Assembly: GCF_001865575.2 (NCBI RefSeq)
Contig: NZ_CP017561.2
Location: forward strand, 186,001-250,000
Direction: 5' to 3'
DNA: 64,000 nucleotides
DNA from: Paraburkholderia sprentiae WSM5005
GTDB lineage: Bacteria; Pseudomonadota; Gammaproteobacteria; Burkholderiales; Burkholderiaceae
The position numbers and the translations under genes are program-made. A model generated the notes under the pieces. The model did not search any database. It saw nothing but the letters and a program-made list of their open reading frames with translations, and was not told the DNA's origin. How positions within the stretch are numbered: position 1 is the first letter of the stretch; every line of letters begins with the position of its first letter. This document shows, piece by piece, positions 26,603-36,053 of this stretch.

Positions 26603-27963
26603 CAGCGGGCCTCCGCGAGGGTGGCGTCGAAGGTGTCGCGCGTGCGCGCGGCGAGCAGCGCGAGTTCTTCGTCATCGAGGATGTACGGCGGCATCAGGTA
26701 CACGGTGGTGCCGATCGGGCGGAGCAACAGCTCGCGCTGCAGCGCGTTTTCGAAGAAGCGGCGCGAGAATGTTTTGGCTTGCTCGGGGTCATCGATCACC
26801 GCGTCGAATGCGAAGATCGTGCCGCGCTGACGCAGATTGCGCACGTGCGGGTGCTCGGCGAGCGGCGCAAGCGCGGCCGCGAGCGTCGCCGATTTGCGCG
26901 CGTTGGCGGCAAGCACGTCGTCCCTCGTGAACAGATCGAGCGTGGCGAGCGCGGCGCGGCACGCGAGCGGATTGCCGGTGTACGAGTGCGAGTGCAGGAA
27001 GCCGCGCGCGGTGTCGTCGTGATAGAAGGCCGCGAAGATCTCGTCGCGCGACAGCACGATCGACAGCGGCAGATAGCCGCCGCTGATGCCTTTCGACAAA
27101 CACAGGAAGTCGGGCCACACGCCCGCCTGTTCGCACGCGAAGAACGTGCCGGTGCGGCCGCAGCCGACTGCGATTTCGTCGGCGATCAGATGCACGCCGT
27201 ACTGGTCGCACAACGCGCGCAATCCGGCGAGGTACGACGCGTCGTGCATCGCCATGCCGGCCGCGCATTGCACGAGCGGCTCGACGATCAGCGCAGCGAT
27301 GCGGTTCGCGCGCGCCTCGAACAGCGCGCGCACAGGGTCGAGCGCGCGGCGTGCGACGTCGGCGGCGGTTTCGCCCGCTTGCGCGAGCCGCGCATCGGGC
27401 GAGGCGACGACGTGCGCGTGGCGGATCAGCGAGTCGTATGCGTCCTTGAACAGTGCGACGTCGGTCACGCCGAGCGCGCCGATCGTCTCGCCGTGGTAGC
27501 TGTTGGCGATACAGACGAATTCCTGCTTGTCGGCGTAGCCCCGGTTGCGCCAGCTGTGAAAGCTCATCTTCAGCGCGATCTCGACGGCGGACGCGCCATC
27601 CGATGCGAAAAACGCGTGGCCGAGCGTGTTGCCGGTCAACGCGTGCAGACGTTCGGCGAGTTCGATGGCGGGCTCGTGCGTGCAGCCGGCGAGCATCGCG
27701 TGTTCGAGCGTATCGAGCTGGTCTTTCAGCGCTGCGTTGATGCGCGGATTGGCGTGACCGAACAGATTGACCCACCACGAGCTGATCGCATCGAGATAGC
27801 GATGACCCGCGCGATCGAACAGCCATGCGCCTTGGCCGCGCGCGACGGGGATCAGCGGCAGACGTTCGTGGTGCTTCATCTGCGTGCACGGATGCCACAC
27901 CGCGCGCAGGCTGCGGGCGACCCAATCTTGGGGGGCGACGGGGGGAACTGCTGACTTTTCCAA
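26602..27963 (-). CDS. bioA: Adenosylmethionine-8-amino-7-oxononanoate aminotransferase
   Basis: It is a class III aminotransferase with [26 protein letters not shown], the PLP-contact [28 protein letters not shown] and the lysine motif [14 protein letters not shown]. It makes 7,8-diaminopelargonate, using SAM as amino donor. No ATG lies near the start. TTG at 27963 is preferred because GGAG lies 7-8 bases upstream. A GTG at 27996 is open but lacks a ribosome-binding site. It is the first gene of bioA-bioF-bioD-bioB. The BirA encoded in this window seems to lack a DNA-binding domain, so operon regulation must come from elsewhere. Confidence 0.93.
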   Translation of the reverse strand: MEKSAVPPVAPQDWVARSLRAVWHPCTQMKHHERLPLIPVARGQGAWLFDRAGHRYLDAISSWWVNLFGHANPRINAALKDQLDTLEHAMLAGCTHEPAIELAERLHALTGNTLGHAFFASDGASAVEIALKMSFHSWRNRGYADKQEFVCIANSYHGETIGALGVTDVALFKDAYDSLIRHAHVVASPDARLAQAGETAADVARRALDPVRALFEARANRIAALIVEPLVQCAAGMAMHDASYLAGLRALCDQYGVHLIADEIAVGCGRTGTFFACEQAGVWPDFLCLSKGISGGYLPLSIVLSRDEIFAAFYHDDTARGFLHSHSYTGNPLACRAALATLDLFTRDDVLAANARKSATLAAALAPLAEHPHVRNLRQRGTIFAFDAVIDDPEQAKTFSRRFFENALQRELLLRPIGTTVYLMPPYILDDEELALLAARTRDTFDATLAEAR

Positions 27964-28164
27964 AGGGGTACTCCAGGATGCTTTTTTTCCACGCACGCAA
28001 GCCTCGGCGAGTGCGCGGGGTCGAGATTAGCGGTTTATTGGGTCGCGCGCATCAACCACGAAATGCCCGTTTTTTCACGGTGGCATCGAGGTTTGGCGCC
28101 GTTCGATGCAGCTCGTTCGACTTCGTGATGGAAGCTCGCCAATCGACGGAGTTAGCGACGTCAA

Positions 28165-28181
28165 AGTAATGGGCTATTACT
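28165..28181. promoter_or_regulatory. Inverted repeat upstream of the biotin operon
   Basis: AGTAAT, 5 bases, ATTACT is an exact 6-bp dyad about 200 bases upstream of bioA in an AT-richer intergenic stretch (27964-28230). It is not the E. coli BirA operator sequence. It is only a candidate regulatory site. Nothing else was identified in the gap. Confidence 0.3.
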
Positions 28182-28230
28182 GGCCAGAATCAGGGTTGCC
28201 CGGGTGTTTTTCGGGCGAATCGAGCGCCCA

Positions 28231-28259
28231 AGAAAAAGCCCGCCGAATACGGCGGGCTT
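28231..28259 (-). terminator. Terminator of the exported hydrolase gene
   Basis: AAGCCCGCCG (28236-28245), loop AATA, CGGCGGGCTT (28250-28259) is a perfect 10-bp stem followed on the minus strand by a TTTTTCT run. It lies 45 bases after the hydrolase stop and insulates it from the biotin operon. Confidence 0.88.
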
Positions 28260-28303
28260 GGGGCACGTCAGAATCAGGCGCGATTCACGGCTCTATGGGT
28301 GCT

Positions 28304-29611
28304 TCACTCGCGGCTCGCCATCGCTGGCCGGCCGTTGGCATCGGCATCACGCGCATCGGCCGTCTGCGAGTTCTGGTTGCCCCACACGACCGCGTTGTCC
28401 ACCGCATACAGCCGGCACGGATCGGAGCTCTGCTTCTGGCAATTCGCCACCGCCACCGACATCGGATTGTCGCCGCCCTCGGCCCACGACCACGCGCCCG
28501 AATCCGACACCGCGAACGCGCGACTCGGATACTGATGCAGGAAGTTTCGATAGCCATTGCGGCCCTCGTTGTCGAGGTACGGCACCGCGTCGATCGCGTC
28601 GAGCGCGGCGAAGCCGGTTGCCTTCGGCGCGGCCGGATCGGCGACGTGATACTGCACCGCCGTCGGCATACCGGCGCGCGCGAGGAATGCTTCGACGATC
28701 GGCCACCACACGTGCACGCCGTCGCGGTCGCCGACCAGCCGATGCGCGTCGTTCTTGTACTTGCCGAAATCGACCATCTTGACGCTCGTGCCGTGCGCGC
28801 GATACGCGGCGTACATGCTCGCGACGAGCGGCGCGTTCCACACCGAATCGTTATCGCCATAGAGCCACAGCGACGGCACCGTGGTCTTCTCGCCGTACGC
28901 GCCGAATGCGCGTGTCAGATTGCCTTGCCAGTCTTCGCAGGCGTCCTGGCGCAGGCCGCCCGAGAAATTGATCAGCGCGCGCACGCCGGACGCCGCTTCG
29001 GTGCCGTACGCGATCGTCGCCAGACCGCCATGCGAGGTGCCGGCCACCGCGATGTGCGTCGCGTCGACATAAGGCTGCTTCGACATGTAATCGATCGTCG
29101 CGGCAACGTCGCCGGCCTGGCCGAGGCCATTGCGCTCGACGTCGCAGCCGTCCTGCTCGTACACGCCGTCCGAGTGACCGAAGCCCTGGCGGTTCGGCGC
29201 GACCACCACATAGCCGCGGCGCACGAATTCCCGCGCAAACGGCAGCGGGTCGCTGCGTTCCTGGGTGCGCGGGTCGCCTTGAATCTTGCCGTGGTTGAAC
29301 ACGATCATCGGGAACGGGCCGGGGCCGTCCGGCTTATAGATCGTGGTTTCGAGCGTGACTGTGCCGGCGGCGTCGACCGGCACGCGGATGACCTTTTCGT
29401 TCAGGTGCGCAGTGGGCAGGTAGACGTCGTCGTCGAGCGCGAGGCGCGGCACGCGGGCGCGCGACAGCGGCCCTTGCGTGTCGCTCTGCGGTGTCGCGTT
29501 CTGTGTCGAAGCGGATGTGTAGGTGAGCGGATCGGCGTGCGCGATCGCGACAGCGCACGTGGCCGCGGCGCAGATCGCCGCACACTTCGTCAGAACCTTG
29601 CTCAACACCAT
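28304..29611 (-). CDS. Exported alpha/beta hydrolase (dienelactone-hydrolase-like)
   Basis: 435 residues from MVLSKVLTKCAAICAAATCA, with a clear signal peptide (cleavage after AHA, about residue 26). The hydrolase core shows FNHGKIQGD, the nucleophile elbow GTSHGG (Ser193), an acid loop LYGDNDSVWN, and a histidine in KNDAHRLVGD. Cysteines (for example in EQDGCDVERN, RQDACEDW, VANCQKQSSDPC) could form disulfides in the periplasm. The likely role is hydrolysis of an ester or peptide substrate outside the cytoplasm. The substrate is unknown. The in-frame extension to 29857 is rejected because it has no signal-like sequence. It is a single gene with its own terminator. Confidence 0.82.
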   Translation of the reverse strand: MVLSKVLTKCAAICAAATCAVAIAHADPLTYTSASTQNATPQSDTQGPLSRARVPRLALDDDVYLPTAHLNEKVIRVPVDAAGTVTLETTIYKPDGPGPFPMIVFNHGKIQGDPRTQERSDPLPFAREFVRRGYVVVAPNRQGFGHSDGVYEQDGCDVERNGLGQAGDVAATIDYMSKQPYVDATHIAVAGTSHGGLATIAYGTEAASGVRALINFSGGLRQDACEDWQGNLTRAFGAYGEKTTVPSLWLYGDNDSVWNAPLVASMYAAYRAHGTSVKMVDFGKYKNDAHRLVGDRDGVHVWWPIVEAFLARAGMPTAVQYHVADPAAPKATGFAALDAIDAVPYLDNEGRNGYRNFLHQYPSRAFAVSDSGAWSWAEGGDNPMSVAVANCQKQSSDPCRLYAVDNAVVWGNQNSQTADARDADANGRPAMASRE

Positions 29612-30043
29612 CGACGCACCTGCCTGAAAGACCTGTCCTGAACTCCGTGCTGTCCGGTGGCGAAAACGCTGCTGACGGTCAGCTTTCATTCGCGTTTTCG
29701 ACACAAAAAGACTCACTCGCGTACGTTGTGCGGCAAGCGCACGCACGCAATCGGGATTGCACGGGATGAACCCAACGGCCGGCGCGACCCCACGCGCCGA
29801 GGATGAGCGCCACCTGATGTGGAGCAGGTGTGACCCGCTCTCGCAATGTGACGTCATGAAACTACGGGCTCATCCTGGCACGACAATTTTGTTTTGTGCA
29901 ATCAAGGAGAACCCGCGGCGAAAAAATTGCGAGATCCGCGAGCGAGGCTTCAAAGCCTTGCGGGGCAAGGGCTGCCGACGGGTGGCGGGAAGCGGCGAGC
30001 CAAGGTCGCATAAGTGCTGTGGCGCGAGGCCAACAAATGAAGC
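29612..30043. other. Intergenic region between the exported hydrolase and ychJ
   Basis: 432 bases. It includes the hydrolase promoter side and the 3' end of the merR-aceK-ychJ run. It is somewhat AT-rich near 29880-29930. I recognise no gene, terminator or RNA here. Confidence 0.45.
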
Positions 30044-30499
30044 TTATTCGTCGACGTCTCCATCGACATAACACCAGCGGCCATCATCGCCGCGCAGGAA
30101 GCGGCTCGATTCGTGCAACCGATGCGCACGTCCCCCCACTTTGTAGCGGGCGATGAATTCGACAGTCGCGTGATCGGCATCGCTTTCGGCGAACGCTTTG
30201 ATCTGCAGTCCGAGCCAACGGGGCGCGTCGGGCGCGGCCGGGTCGGCGTCGAGATCGGCGGGGCAGGTGCGGGCGTCCCACGTTGCGCGCAGGTAGTCGG
30301 TCGCGCCGAGCACGTACGCGCTGTAACGCGAGCGCATCAGTTCGAGCGCGCGGGGCGCCGCTTCGCCGCCGTCGATATAGCGGCCGCAGCATTGCGCGAA
30401 ACGCGGCGCTTGAGTCGCGGGGCCCCCGCGTGCGTCGGGCGTGGCGCCGCCGCACGGACAGTCGACAGGTCTTTGCAGTGGCAACAATGGCTTGTTCAT
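30044..30499 (-). CDS. YchJ-family protein (UPF0225, SEC-C-type zinc site)
   Basis: 151 residues. CPCGG (Cys14, Cys16) and QCCGRY (Cys37, Cys38) form the SEC-C-like zinc motif of YchJ proteins. The NTF2-like core follows (ALELMRSRYSAYVLGATDYLRATW, then FIARYKVGGRAHRLHESSRF). The function is unknown. It starts 7 bases downstream of the acyl-CoA dehydrogenase stop and is the last gene of the merR-aceK-thiolase-SDR-ACAD run. Confidence 0.88.
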   Translation of the reverse strand: MNKPLLPLQRPVDCPCGGATPDARGGPATQAPRFAQCCGRYIDGGEAAPRALELMRSRYSAYVLGATDYLRATWDARTCPADLDADPAAPDAPRWLGLQIKAFAESDADHATVEFIARYKVGGRAHRLHESSRFLRGDDGRWCYVDGDVDE

Positions 30500-30506
30500 T
30501 GAAATT

Positions 30507-31637
30507 TCAGTTGAGCGCGCGAGCGATCAGAATCTTCTGGATGTCGCTCGTGCCTTCGTAGATCTGGCACACGCGCACGTCGCGGTAAATCCGCTCGACC
30601 GGGAAGTCGCTCAGATAGCCGTAGCCGCCGTGAATCTGCAAGGCGGCCGAGCAGATGCGCTCGGCCGCTTCGGAGGCGAACAGTTTTGCCATCGCGGCTT
30701 CGGTCAGACACGGCAGGCCTGCGTCCTTCAGTGACGCCGCATGCCAGATCAATTGACGCGCGGCTTCGAGCTGCGTCGCCATCTCGGCGAGACGGAACTG
30801 CACCGCCTGGTGTGAAAACAGCGGCGCCCCGAAGCTTTCGCGTTCTTTCGCGTAACTCAATGCGGCCTCGAACGCGGCGCGCGCCATGCCGACGCTTTGC
30901 GCGGCGATGCCGATGCGCCCGCCTTCGAGACCCGACAAAGCGATCCGGTAGCCTTCGCCTGGCGCGCCGATCAGGTTCGAGGCCGGCACGCGGCACGCGT
31001 CGAACACGATCTGCGCGGTATCCGACGAATGCTGTCCGAGCTTGTCCTCGACACGCGCGACCACGTAGCCCGGCGTGCCGGTGGGCACGATGAACGCGCT
31101 GATGCCGCGCTTGCCGGCTGCCTTGTCGGTGACGGCCATCACGATCGCGACGTCGCCGTTCTTGCCGCTGGTGATGAACTGCTTGACGCCGTTCAGCACG
31201 TACACGTCGCCGTCGCGCGTCGCGGTGGTGCGCAGCGCCGACGCATCCGAGCCCGCCTGCGGCTCGGTCAGGCAGAACGCGCCGAGCATCTCGCCGCGCG
31301 CGAGCGGCGTGAGCCAGTCGCGCTTCTGCGCGTCGTTGCCGTAAGTCAGCAGGATGCTGCACACCGGGCAGTTGTTCACCGAGATCGCGGTCGACGTGCC
31401 GCCGTCGCCTGCCGCGATTTCTTCGAGGATCAAGGCGAGCGCGAGCGCGTCCATGCCGGCGCCGCCATACGCTTCGGGCACCAGCACGCCATAGGCGCCC
31501 AGTTCGGCGAGCTGCCGGTGCACGTCGCGCGGAAAAATGCGCTCGCGGTCCCATTGCGCCGCGTACGGCGTGATCGCTTCGCGCACGAAGGTGCGCAGTG
31601 CGTCGCGCACCATCAAGTGATCCTGATCAAGCACCAT
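30507..31637 (-). CDS. Acyl-CoA dehydrogenase
   Basis: 376 residues from MVLDQDHLMVRDALRTFVRE. Family signatures: CLTEPQAGSDASALRTTA (FAD-binding), FITSGKNGDVAIVMAV, and the C-terminal QIHGGYGYLSDFPVERIYRD and QIYEGTSDIQKILIAR with catalytic base Glu361. The glutamate at this position is typical of short/medium-chain enzymes rather than isovaleryl-CoA dehydrogenase, in which the base is located elsewhere. It catalyses FAD-dependent formation of 2-enoyl-CoA with electrons passed to ETF. It is 11 bases after the SDR gene in the thiolase operon. The same frame is open far upstream through the neighbouring genes, which is an artefact of high GC. Confidence 0.93.
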   Translation of the reverse strand: MVLDQDHLMVRDALRTFVREAITPYAAQWDRERIFPRDVHRQLAELGAYGVLVPEAYGGAGMDALALALILEEIAAGDGGTSTAISVNNCPVCSILLTYGNDAQKRDWLTPLARGEMLGAFCLTEPQAGSDASALRTTATRDGDVYVLNGVKQFITSGKNGDVAIVMAVTDKAAGKRGISAFIVPTGTPGYVVARVEDKLGQHSSDTAQIVFDACRVPASNLIGAPGEGYRIALSGLEGGRIGIAAQSVGMARAAFEAALSYAKERESFGAPLFSHQAVQFRLAEMATQLEAARQLIWHAASLKDAGLPCLTEAAMAKLFASEAAERICSAALQIHGGYGYLSDFPVERIYRDVRVCQIYEGTSDIQKILIARALN

Positions 31638-31648
31638 GAACGTCTCTC

Positions 31649-32326
31649 CTACCAGTCGAGCTGCGTGCCGTCGTGCTGAAAGAAGCGGCCGTGGAACGCG
31701 TCGCGCGATGCGGCCGCCTGCGCCAGCACCTCGCGCATGCCGGCGACGCTGCGCGCCGGATCGAGCGCGGCTTGCGCGCCGCCCATGTCGGTGCGCACCC
31801 AGCCGGGATGCAGCGACACGCAGGTCGCTCGCTGCGCGTCGAGCGACGCGAGCTTCAGCACGTCGTTCAGCGCCGCCTTGCTCGCGCGATATAGCCAGCC
31901 GGTCGTGCCGCTCGCATCGGCGATGCTGCCCATGCGACTCGATATCACCGCGAGCACGCCGTCCGTTTCCTCGACGAGCGGCAGCAGGATCGGCAGCAAC
32001 TGCATCGGGCCGCGTACGTTCGTGTGCATCACGTGATCGAAGTCCTCGGCGCTGACCGTTTCGATGCCGTCGGTGCGCGGGCCGTACACGCCCGATACCA
32101 GGATCGCCGCATCGAGCCGTTCGCCGTCGAGCTTCCAGCCGAACGCCGAGACCTGCTCGGGCACGGTGACGTCGAGCGCGAAGGTCTCGGCGCCGAGTGC
32201 GTTGAGCCCGTCGAGCGCGGCGCCGTCGCGCGCGGTCGCGAGCACGCGCCAGCCGCTCCTCAGGTATTGCCGTACGAATTCCTGGCCGATGCCGCGCGAC
32301 GCACCGACGATCAACACTGTTTTCAT
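31649..32326 (-). CDS. Short-chain dehydrogenase/reductase
   Basis: 225 residues. N-terminal cofactor motif VGASRGIGQEF (about 7-17), VSGVYGP in place of the NNAG motif, and the catalytic YRASK (Tyr and Lys) in LYRASKAALNDVLK. It is an NAD(P)H-dependent oxidoreductase, most likely on a 3-hydroxyacyl or similar intermediate given its position between a thiolase (27 bases upstream) and an acyl-CoA dehydrogenase (11 bases downstream). The actual substrate is inferred from context only. Confidence 0.88.
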   Translation of the reverse strand: MKTVLIVGASRGIGQEFVRQYLRSGWRVLATARDGAALDGLNALGAETFALDVTVPEQVSAFGWKLDGERLDAAILVSGVYGPRTDGIETVSAEDFDHVMHTNVRGPMQLLPILLPLVEETDGVLAVISSRMGSIADASGTTGWLYRASKAALNDVLKLASLDAQRATCVSLHPGWVRTDMGGAQAALDPARSVAGMREVLAQAAASRDAFHGRFFQHDGTQLDW

Positions 32327-32353
32327 CGTATTCCTCGCAGTTTTGCCGACGCT

Positions 32354-33562
32354 TCAGATCAGTTCGATACCCATCGCGGTCGCTTCGCCGCCGCCGATAC
32401 ACAGCGCCGCGACGCCGCGCTTCAGACCGCGCTTTCTGAGCGCGCCGATCAGCGTCACGAGAATGCGTGCGCCCGAGGCGCCGATCGGATGGCCGAGCGC
32501 GCACGCGCCGCCGTTCACGTTGACCTTGCCGTGCGGTAACTCGTGCTCTCTCATCGCGGCCATGGTGACGACCGCGAACGCTTCGTTGATTTCGTACAGA
32601 TCGACGTCGCCGGCGCGCCAGCCATTCTTGCCGAACAGCTTGCGGATCGCGCCGACCGGCGCGGTGGTGAACTTCGCGGGCTCCTGCGCGAACGTCGAAT
32701 GACCGACGACGCGCGCGAGCGGCGTGACGCCCAGCCGTTTCGCGGTGGACTCGCGCATCATCACGAGCGCGGCGGCGCCGTCCGAGATCGACGACGAGTT
32801 CGCCGCCGTCACGGTGCCTGTCTTGCTGAATGCGGGCTTCAGCGTAGGGATCTTGTCGAGGTTGGCCTTGAACGGCTGCTCGTCGCGCGCGATCGTGAGG
32901 TCGCCTTTGCGGCCCGGTACCGTGACCGGCGCGATTTCCCAGTCGAACGAGCCGTCCTCGTTCGCGCGCTTCGCGCGGTTCAGCGACTCGACCGCGAACG
33001 CGTCCTGCGCCTCGCGCGTGAAGTCGAACGACGCCGCGCATTCCTCGGCGAACGTCCCCATCAGACGGCCTTTGTCGTAGGCATCTTCGAGGCCGTCGTG
33101 GAACATGTGGTCGAGCACCTGGCCGTGGCCCATGCGCATGCCGCCGCGCGCCTTGGGCAGCAGATACGGCGCGTTCGTCATGCTCTCCATGCCGCCCGCG
33201 ACGATCACGTCGAGTGAGCCCGCGGCCAGCATGTCGTGCGCGAACATCGCCGCGCGCATGCCGGAGCCGCACATCTTGTTGACCGTCGTGCAGCCGGTGG
33301 CGAGCGGCAGACCGGCGCCGAGCGCGGCCTGGCGTGCGGGCGCCTGACCGAGGCCGGCGGGCAGCACGCAGCCGATCACCGCTTCGTCGATCTGCTCGGG
33401 CTTCAGACCCGCCCGCTCCACGGCCGCCTTGATCGCGACCGCGCCGAGTTGCGGCGCGCTCAGCGACGCGAAGTCGCCCTGAAAGCCGGCCATCGGCGTG
33501 CGCGCCGCGCTGACGATCACGATCGGATCGGCATGGATACCACTGTGGTTTGCGTCACTCAT
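32354..33562 (-). CDS. Acetyl-CoA C-acyltransferase (thiolase)
   Basis: 402 residues with the complete thiolase triad: nucleophile Cys98 in NKMCGSGMRA, His358 in ACALGHPIGASG and Cys388 in ALCIGGGEATA. It catalyses thiolytic cleavage of 3-ketoacyl-CoA or the reverse condensation. A ribosome-binding site AAGGAGC precedes the start. It follows aceK by 72 bases and leads SDR, acyl-CoA dehydrogenase and ychJ. Together these supply three of the four core beta-oxidation activities, with enoyl-CoA hydratase missing from the cluster. Confidence 0.94.
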   Translation of the reverse strand: MSDANHSGIHADPIVIVSAARTPMAGFQGDFASLSAPQLGAVAIKAAVERAGLKPEQIDEAVIGCVLPAGLGQAPARQAALGAGLPLATGCTTVNKMCGSGMRAAMFAHDMLAAGSLDVIVAGGMESMTNAPYLLPKARGGMRMGHGQVLDHMFHDGLEDAYDKGRLMGTFAEECAASFDFTREAQDAFAVESLNRAKRANEDGSFDWEIAPVTVPGRKGDLTIARDEQPFKANLDKIPTLKPAFSKTGTVTAANSSSISDGAAALVMMRESTAKRLGVTPLARVVGHSTFAQEPAKFTTAPVGAIRKLFGKNGWRAGDVDLYEINEAFAVVTMAAMREHELPHGKVNVNGGACALGHPIGASGARILVTLIGALRKRGLKRGVAALCIGGGEATAMGIELI

Positions 33563-33634
33563 GTTCGAGCTCCTTGGTGATAGCTTGGATGGCTACTGCC
33601 GCGCGTGGCCTGATGCGAACCCTCGTGGGATTCA

Positions 33635-35455
33635 TCAAGCCACGCGCACATCTGGTTCGTCCGCCCGCGCATCGGGCGCTTCGGCGAACCGCTCCGGATA
33701 ACGCACGCAAAAGCGCACGCTCCGGTCGTATGGGAAAAAATCGGGCAGCTCGCCCTTCAACAGAGAATCCTTGTGCCGTTGCCACAGCTCGGGCTCGAAG
33801 AAATCCGCGTGATGCCGCATGAACGAGCGGCGCACGCGCGGATCGCCGAGCAGGAACGCGCCGTACGTCTCGGGAAAAATATCGTGCGGACCGACCGCGT
33901 ACCATGGCTCGTCCGACATTTCGTCTTCCTCGTTGCGCGGCGGCGGCACCGCGCGCACGTTGCAGTCGGTCAGGTATTCGATCTCGTCGTAGTCGTAGAA
34001 CACGACGCGGCCATGCCGCGTGACACCGAAGTTCTTGTACAGCAAGTCACCTGGGAAGATGTTCGCCTGCATCAGTTCCTTCACCGCGTTGCCATATTCC
34101 TTGATGCCCTGCTCGATGTCGTCGTCGTTGCCGTTCTGCAGGAACAGATTGAGCGGCACCATGCGTCGCTCGATGTACAGATGGCGAATCACGAGGTTCT
34201 CGCCGTCGTACTCGATCAGCGACGGGGCTTCCTTTTCGAGTTCGCGCAACAGCGTTTCGTCGAGGCGCGCGAGCGGCAGCGCGACGCTCGAATATTCGAG
34301 CGTGTCGGCCATGCGGCCGAGCCGGTCGTGGCGTTTGACGAGCAGGTACTTCTGCTGGATCTGCGCGCGCGTGGTGTCCTTCGGTGGCGGAAAGTTGTCC
34401 TTGATCAGCTTGAACACGTACGGAAACGACGGCAACGTGAACACCAGCATCACGAGGCCCTTGATGCCGGGCGCGACGATGAAGCGGTCGCTCGAATGCG
34501 ATAGGTGATGCAACAGGTCGCGATAGAACAGATTCTTGCCCTGCTTCTGCAAACCCACCGACGTATAGATTTCCGCCTTCGGCTTGCCCGGCATCACCGT
34601 GCGCAGAAACTCGACATACGCGGACGGCACTTCCATGTCGACCAGAAAATACGAGTGCGAGAAGCTGAAGATGATCAGCAACTGCTCGCGCTTGAGCAGC
34701 ACCGCGTCGAGCGCGAGCAGGCCCGGCTTCACGTGGCGCAGCGGCACCGCGAACGGCAGCAGCGCGTCGCCGTTGATGATGCGCCCGACGATATACGCGG
34801 CCTTGTTGCGATAAAACAGCGACGACAACACGTGAATCTGGAAGTTCGGTGCTTCGTCGAATACGCCGAACGCTTCGCGAATCGACTGCATCATGCAGGC
34901 GACGTCGCGCGTCAGATCCTCGAACGGCGGATCGAGCTGGAAATTCGTGACGATTCGCTGCAGCGTCGCGGCAAGTCCATCAGTACCGGGGTAATACGCG
35001 CGAAAGGTCGGCTTCGCGGCCGGTTCGTCGTTCTCGAGGTATTCGGTCGAGATCGCCGGGCGCACGAAAATGAAATCGTTATTGAAATACGAGCGGTGCA
35101 GAATCTTGCAACACACCGAATTGAAAAACGTTTCCGCGCATTCGGGCTGGCGGTGCGTGGTCAGGAGACCGATGTAGTGCAGCTTGATCTGCTGCCACAC
35201 TTCGCTGTCGATCTTCTCTGCGTCGTACTCGTCTTCGAGCAGCTGCACGCATTCCTGTACGCGATCGTCGTACGACGTGATGCGCTCGCGCGCGAGCTTT
35301 TGCAGGCCATGCCAATCGCCCGCTTCGAACAGCGTCTTCGCGTGGATCGCGGCGTCGCGAAAGATCCGATAGTGACGGTTGAACCCTTCGAGCATCGTCT
35401 GCGCGACGTCGAAACCGATTTGCGACGATAACAGCTTGGGGAAGTGATTCATCAC
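33635..35455 (-). CDS. aceK: Isocitrate dehydrogenase kinase/phosphatase
   Basis: 606 residues, normal for AceK. Recognisable parts are the regulatory N-terminal helical domain, the ATP-loop region [20 protein letters not shown] with [12 protein letters not shown], and the metal-binding DYDE motif in [16 protein letters not shown]. It phosphorylates and dephosphorylates isocitrate dehydrogenase, diverting isocitrate into the glyoxylate bypass during growth on acetate or fatty acids. In enteric bacteria aceK follows aceBA. Here it follows a MerR regulator (35 bases) and precedes beta-oxidation genes, which links the switch to acyl-CoA use. The start could also be the second Met at 35452. Confidence 0.96.
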   Translation of the reverse strand: MMNHFPKLLSSQIGFDVAQTMLEGFNRHYRIFRDAAIHAKTLFEAGDWHGLQKLARERITSYDDRVQECVQLLEDEYDAEKIDSEVWQQIKLHYIGLLTTHRQPECAETFFNSVCCKILHRSYFNNDFIFVRPAISTEYLENDEPAAKPTFRAYYPGTDGLAATLQRIVTNFQLDPPFEDLTRDVACMMQSIREAFGVFDEAPNFQIHVLSSLFYRNKAAYIVGRIINGDALLPFAVPLRHVKPGLLALDAVLLKREQLLIIFSFSHSYFLVDMEVPSAYVEFLRTVMPGKPKAEIYTSVGLQKQGKNLFYRDLLHHLSHSSDRFIVAPGIKGLVMLVFTLPSFPYVFKLIKDNFPPPKDTTRAQIQQKYLLVKRHDRLGRMADTLEYSSVALPLARLDETLLRELEKEAPSLIEYDGENLVIRHLYIERRMVPLNLFLQNGNDDDIEQGIKEYGNAVKELMQANIFPGDLLYKNFGVTRHGRVVFYDYDEIEYLTDCNVRAVPPPRNEEDEMSDEPWYAVGPHDIFPETYGAFLLGDPRVRRSFMRHHADFFEPELWQRHKDSLLKGELPDFFPYDRSVRFCVRYPERFAEAPDARADEPDVRVA

Positions 35456-35490
35456 GCGCGCTCCGCAAACGCCGGTCAGAGTCAGGCAAA

Positions 35491-35895
35491 TCAGGCAGGC
35501 TTCGCGTCCTGCCTGGCACCATCGAGCAGCGCGCGCGCCTGCGCTTCGTACTGCGCGAGGTCTTCCAGCGTCGCATCGAGATCTTCGCGCTGGCGCTCGA
35601 GCACTTCGCGATGACGCGCGACCGTCGCGAGAAACGCATGCAACTGCGAGACGGTGTCGGTCGGCGACTCATAGACGTCGAGCAGGTCGCGGATCTCCGA
35701 CAGCGTGAAGCCGAGCCGCTTGCCGCGTAGCGTGAGCTTCAGACGCGTGCGGTCGCGGCCCGAATAGACGCGCCGCAAGCCGCTCGAACCCTCGCGGCTC
35801 GGCGAGAGTAAACCCTGATCCTCGTAGAAACGAATCGCGCGTGGCGTGACGTCGAATTCGCGTGCGAGTTCGGTGATCGTGTATTGCGTATTCAT
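35491..35895 (-). CDS. MerR-family regulator, LiuR-like
   Basis: 134 residues from [20 protein letters not shown]; an upstream in-frame start at 35952 is unlikely. It has a MerR winged helix-turn-helix ([26 protein letters not shown]), the coupling region, and a coiled-coil C-terminus (about 75-125, [23 protein letters not shown]) for dimerisation. No metal-binding cysteines are present. It resembles LiuR, the MerR regulator of branched-chain amino-acid and fatty-acid degradation in proteobacteria. The upstream AACGTTTACG-like palindrome fits that family. It probably controls aceK and the following beta-oxidation genes, and perhaps the divergent MBL gene. Confidence 0.88.
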   Translation of the reverse strand: MNTQYTITELAREFDVTPRAIRFYEDQGLLSPSREGSSGLRRVYSGRDRTRLKLTLRGKRLGFTLSEIRDLLDVYESPTDTVSQLHAFLATVARHREVLERQREDLDATLEDLAQYEAQARALLDGARQDAKPA

Positions 35896-35939
35896 CAGGA
35901 CATCTCGTGGCCGTGTGGCCGGACACAAAACCGAATTGG

Positions 35940-35970
35940 ACGATAGAATCAACGTTTACGTTATCGTCAA
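35940..35970 (-). promoter_or_regulatory. MerR-type promoter/operator between merR and the MBL hydrolase
   Basis: On the minus strand TTGACG (35970-35965) is followed by a spacer of up to 19 bases and TATCGT/TCTATC. The spacer holds an imperfect dyad, TGACGATAACG against CGTAAACGTTGA. Overlong spacing with the operator inside the promoter is typical of MerR regulation. The sequence also resembles the recalled LiuR box, TTGACGTTTACGTAAACG-like. The element lies between divergent genes, so it may serve both. Confidence 0.6.
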
Positions 35971-36053
35971 CCTGAGCGGAAAGCAACCACAACCAGGCCG
36001 ACCGGCATCGCACACCTTGCCATGCCGGAGGGTCGTCGGAGGAAGACAGCCCC

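Noticed and set aside
30507..33272. 921-residue frame reading from the thiolase region into the acyl-CoA dehydrogenase
   Set aside because: Only the last 376 residues make sense as acyl-CoA dehydrogenase. The earlier part is an out-of-frame reading of the SDR and thiolase genes.
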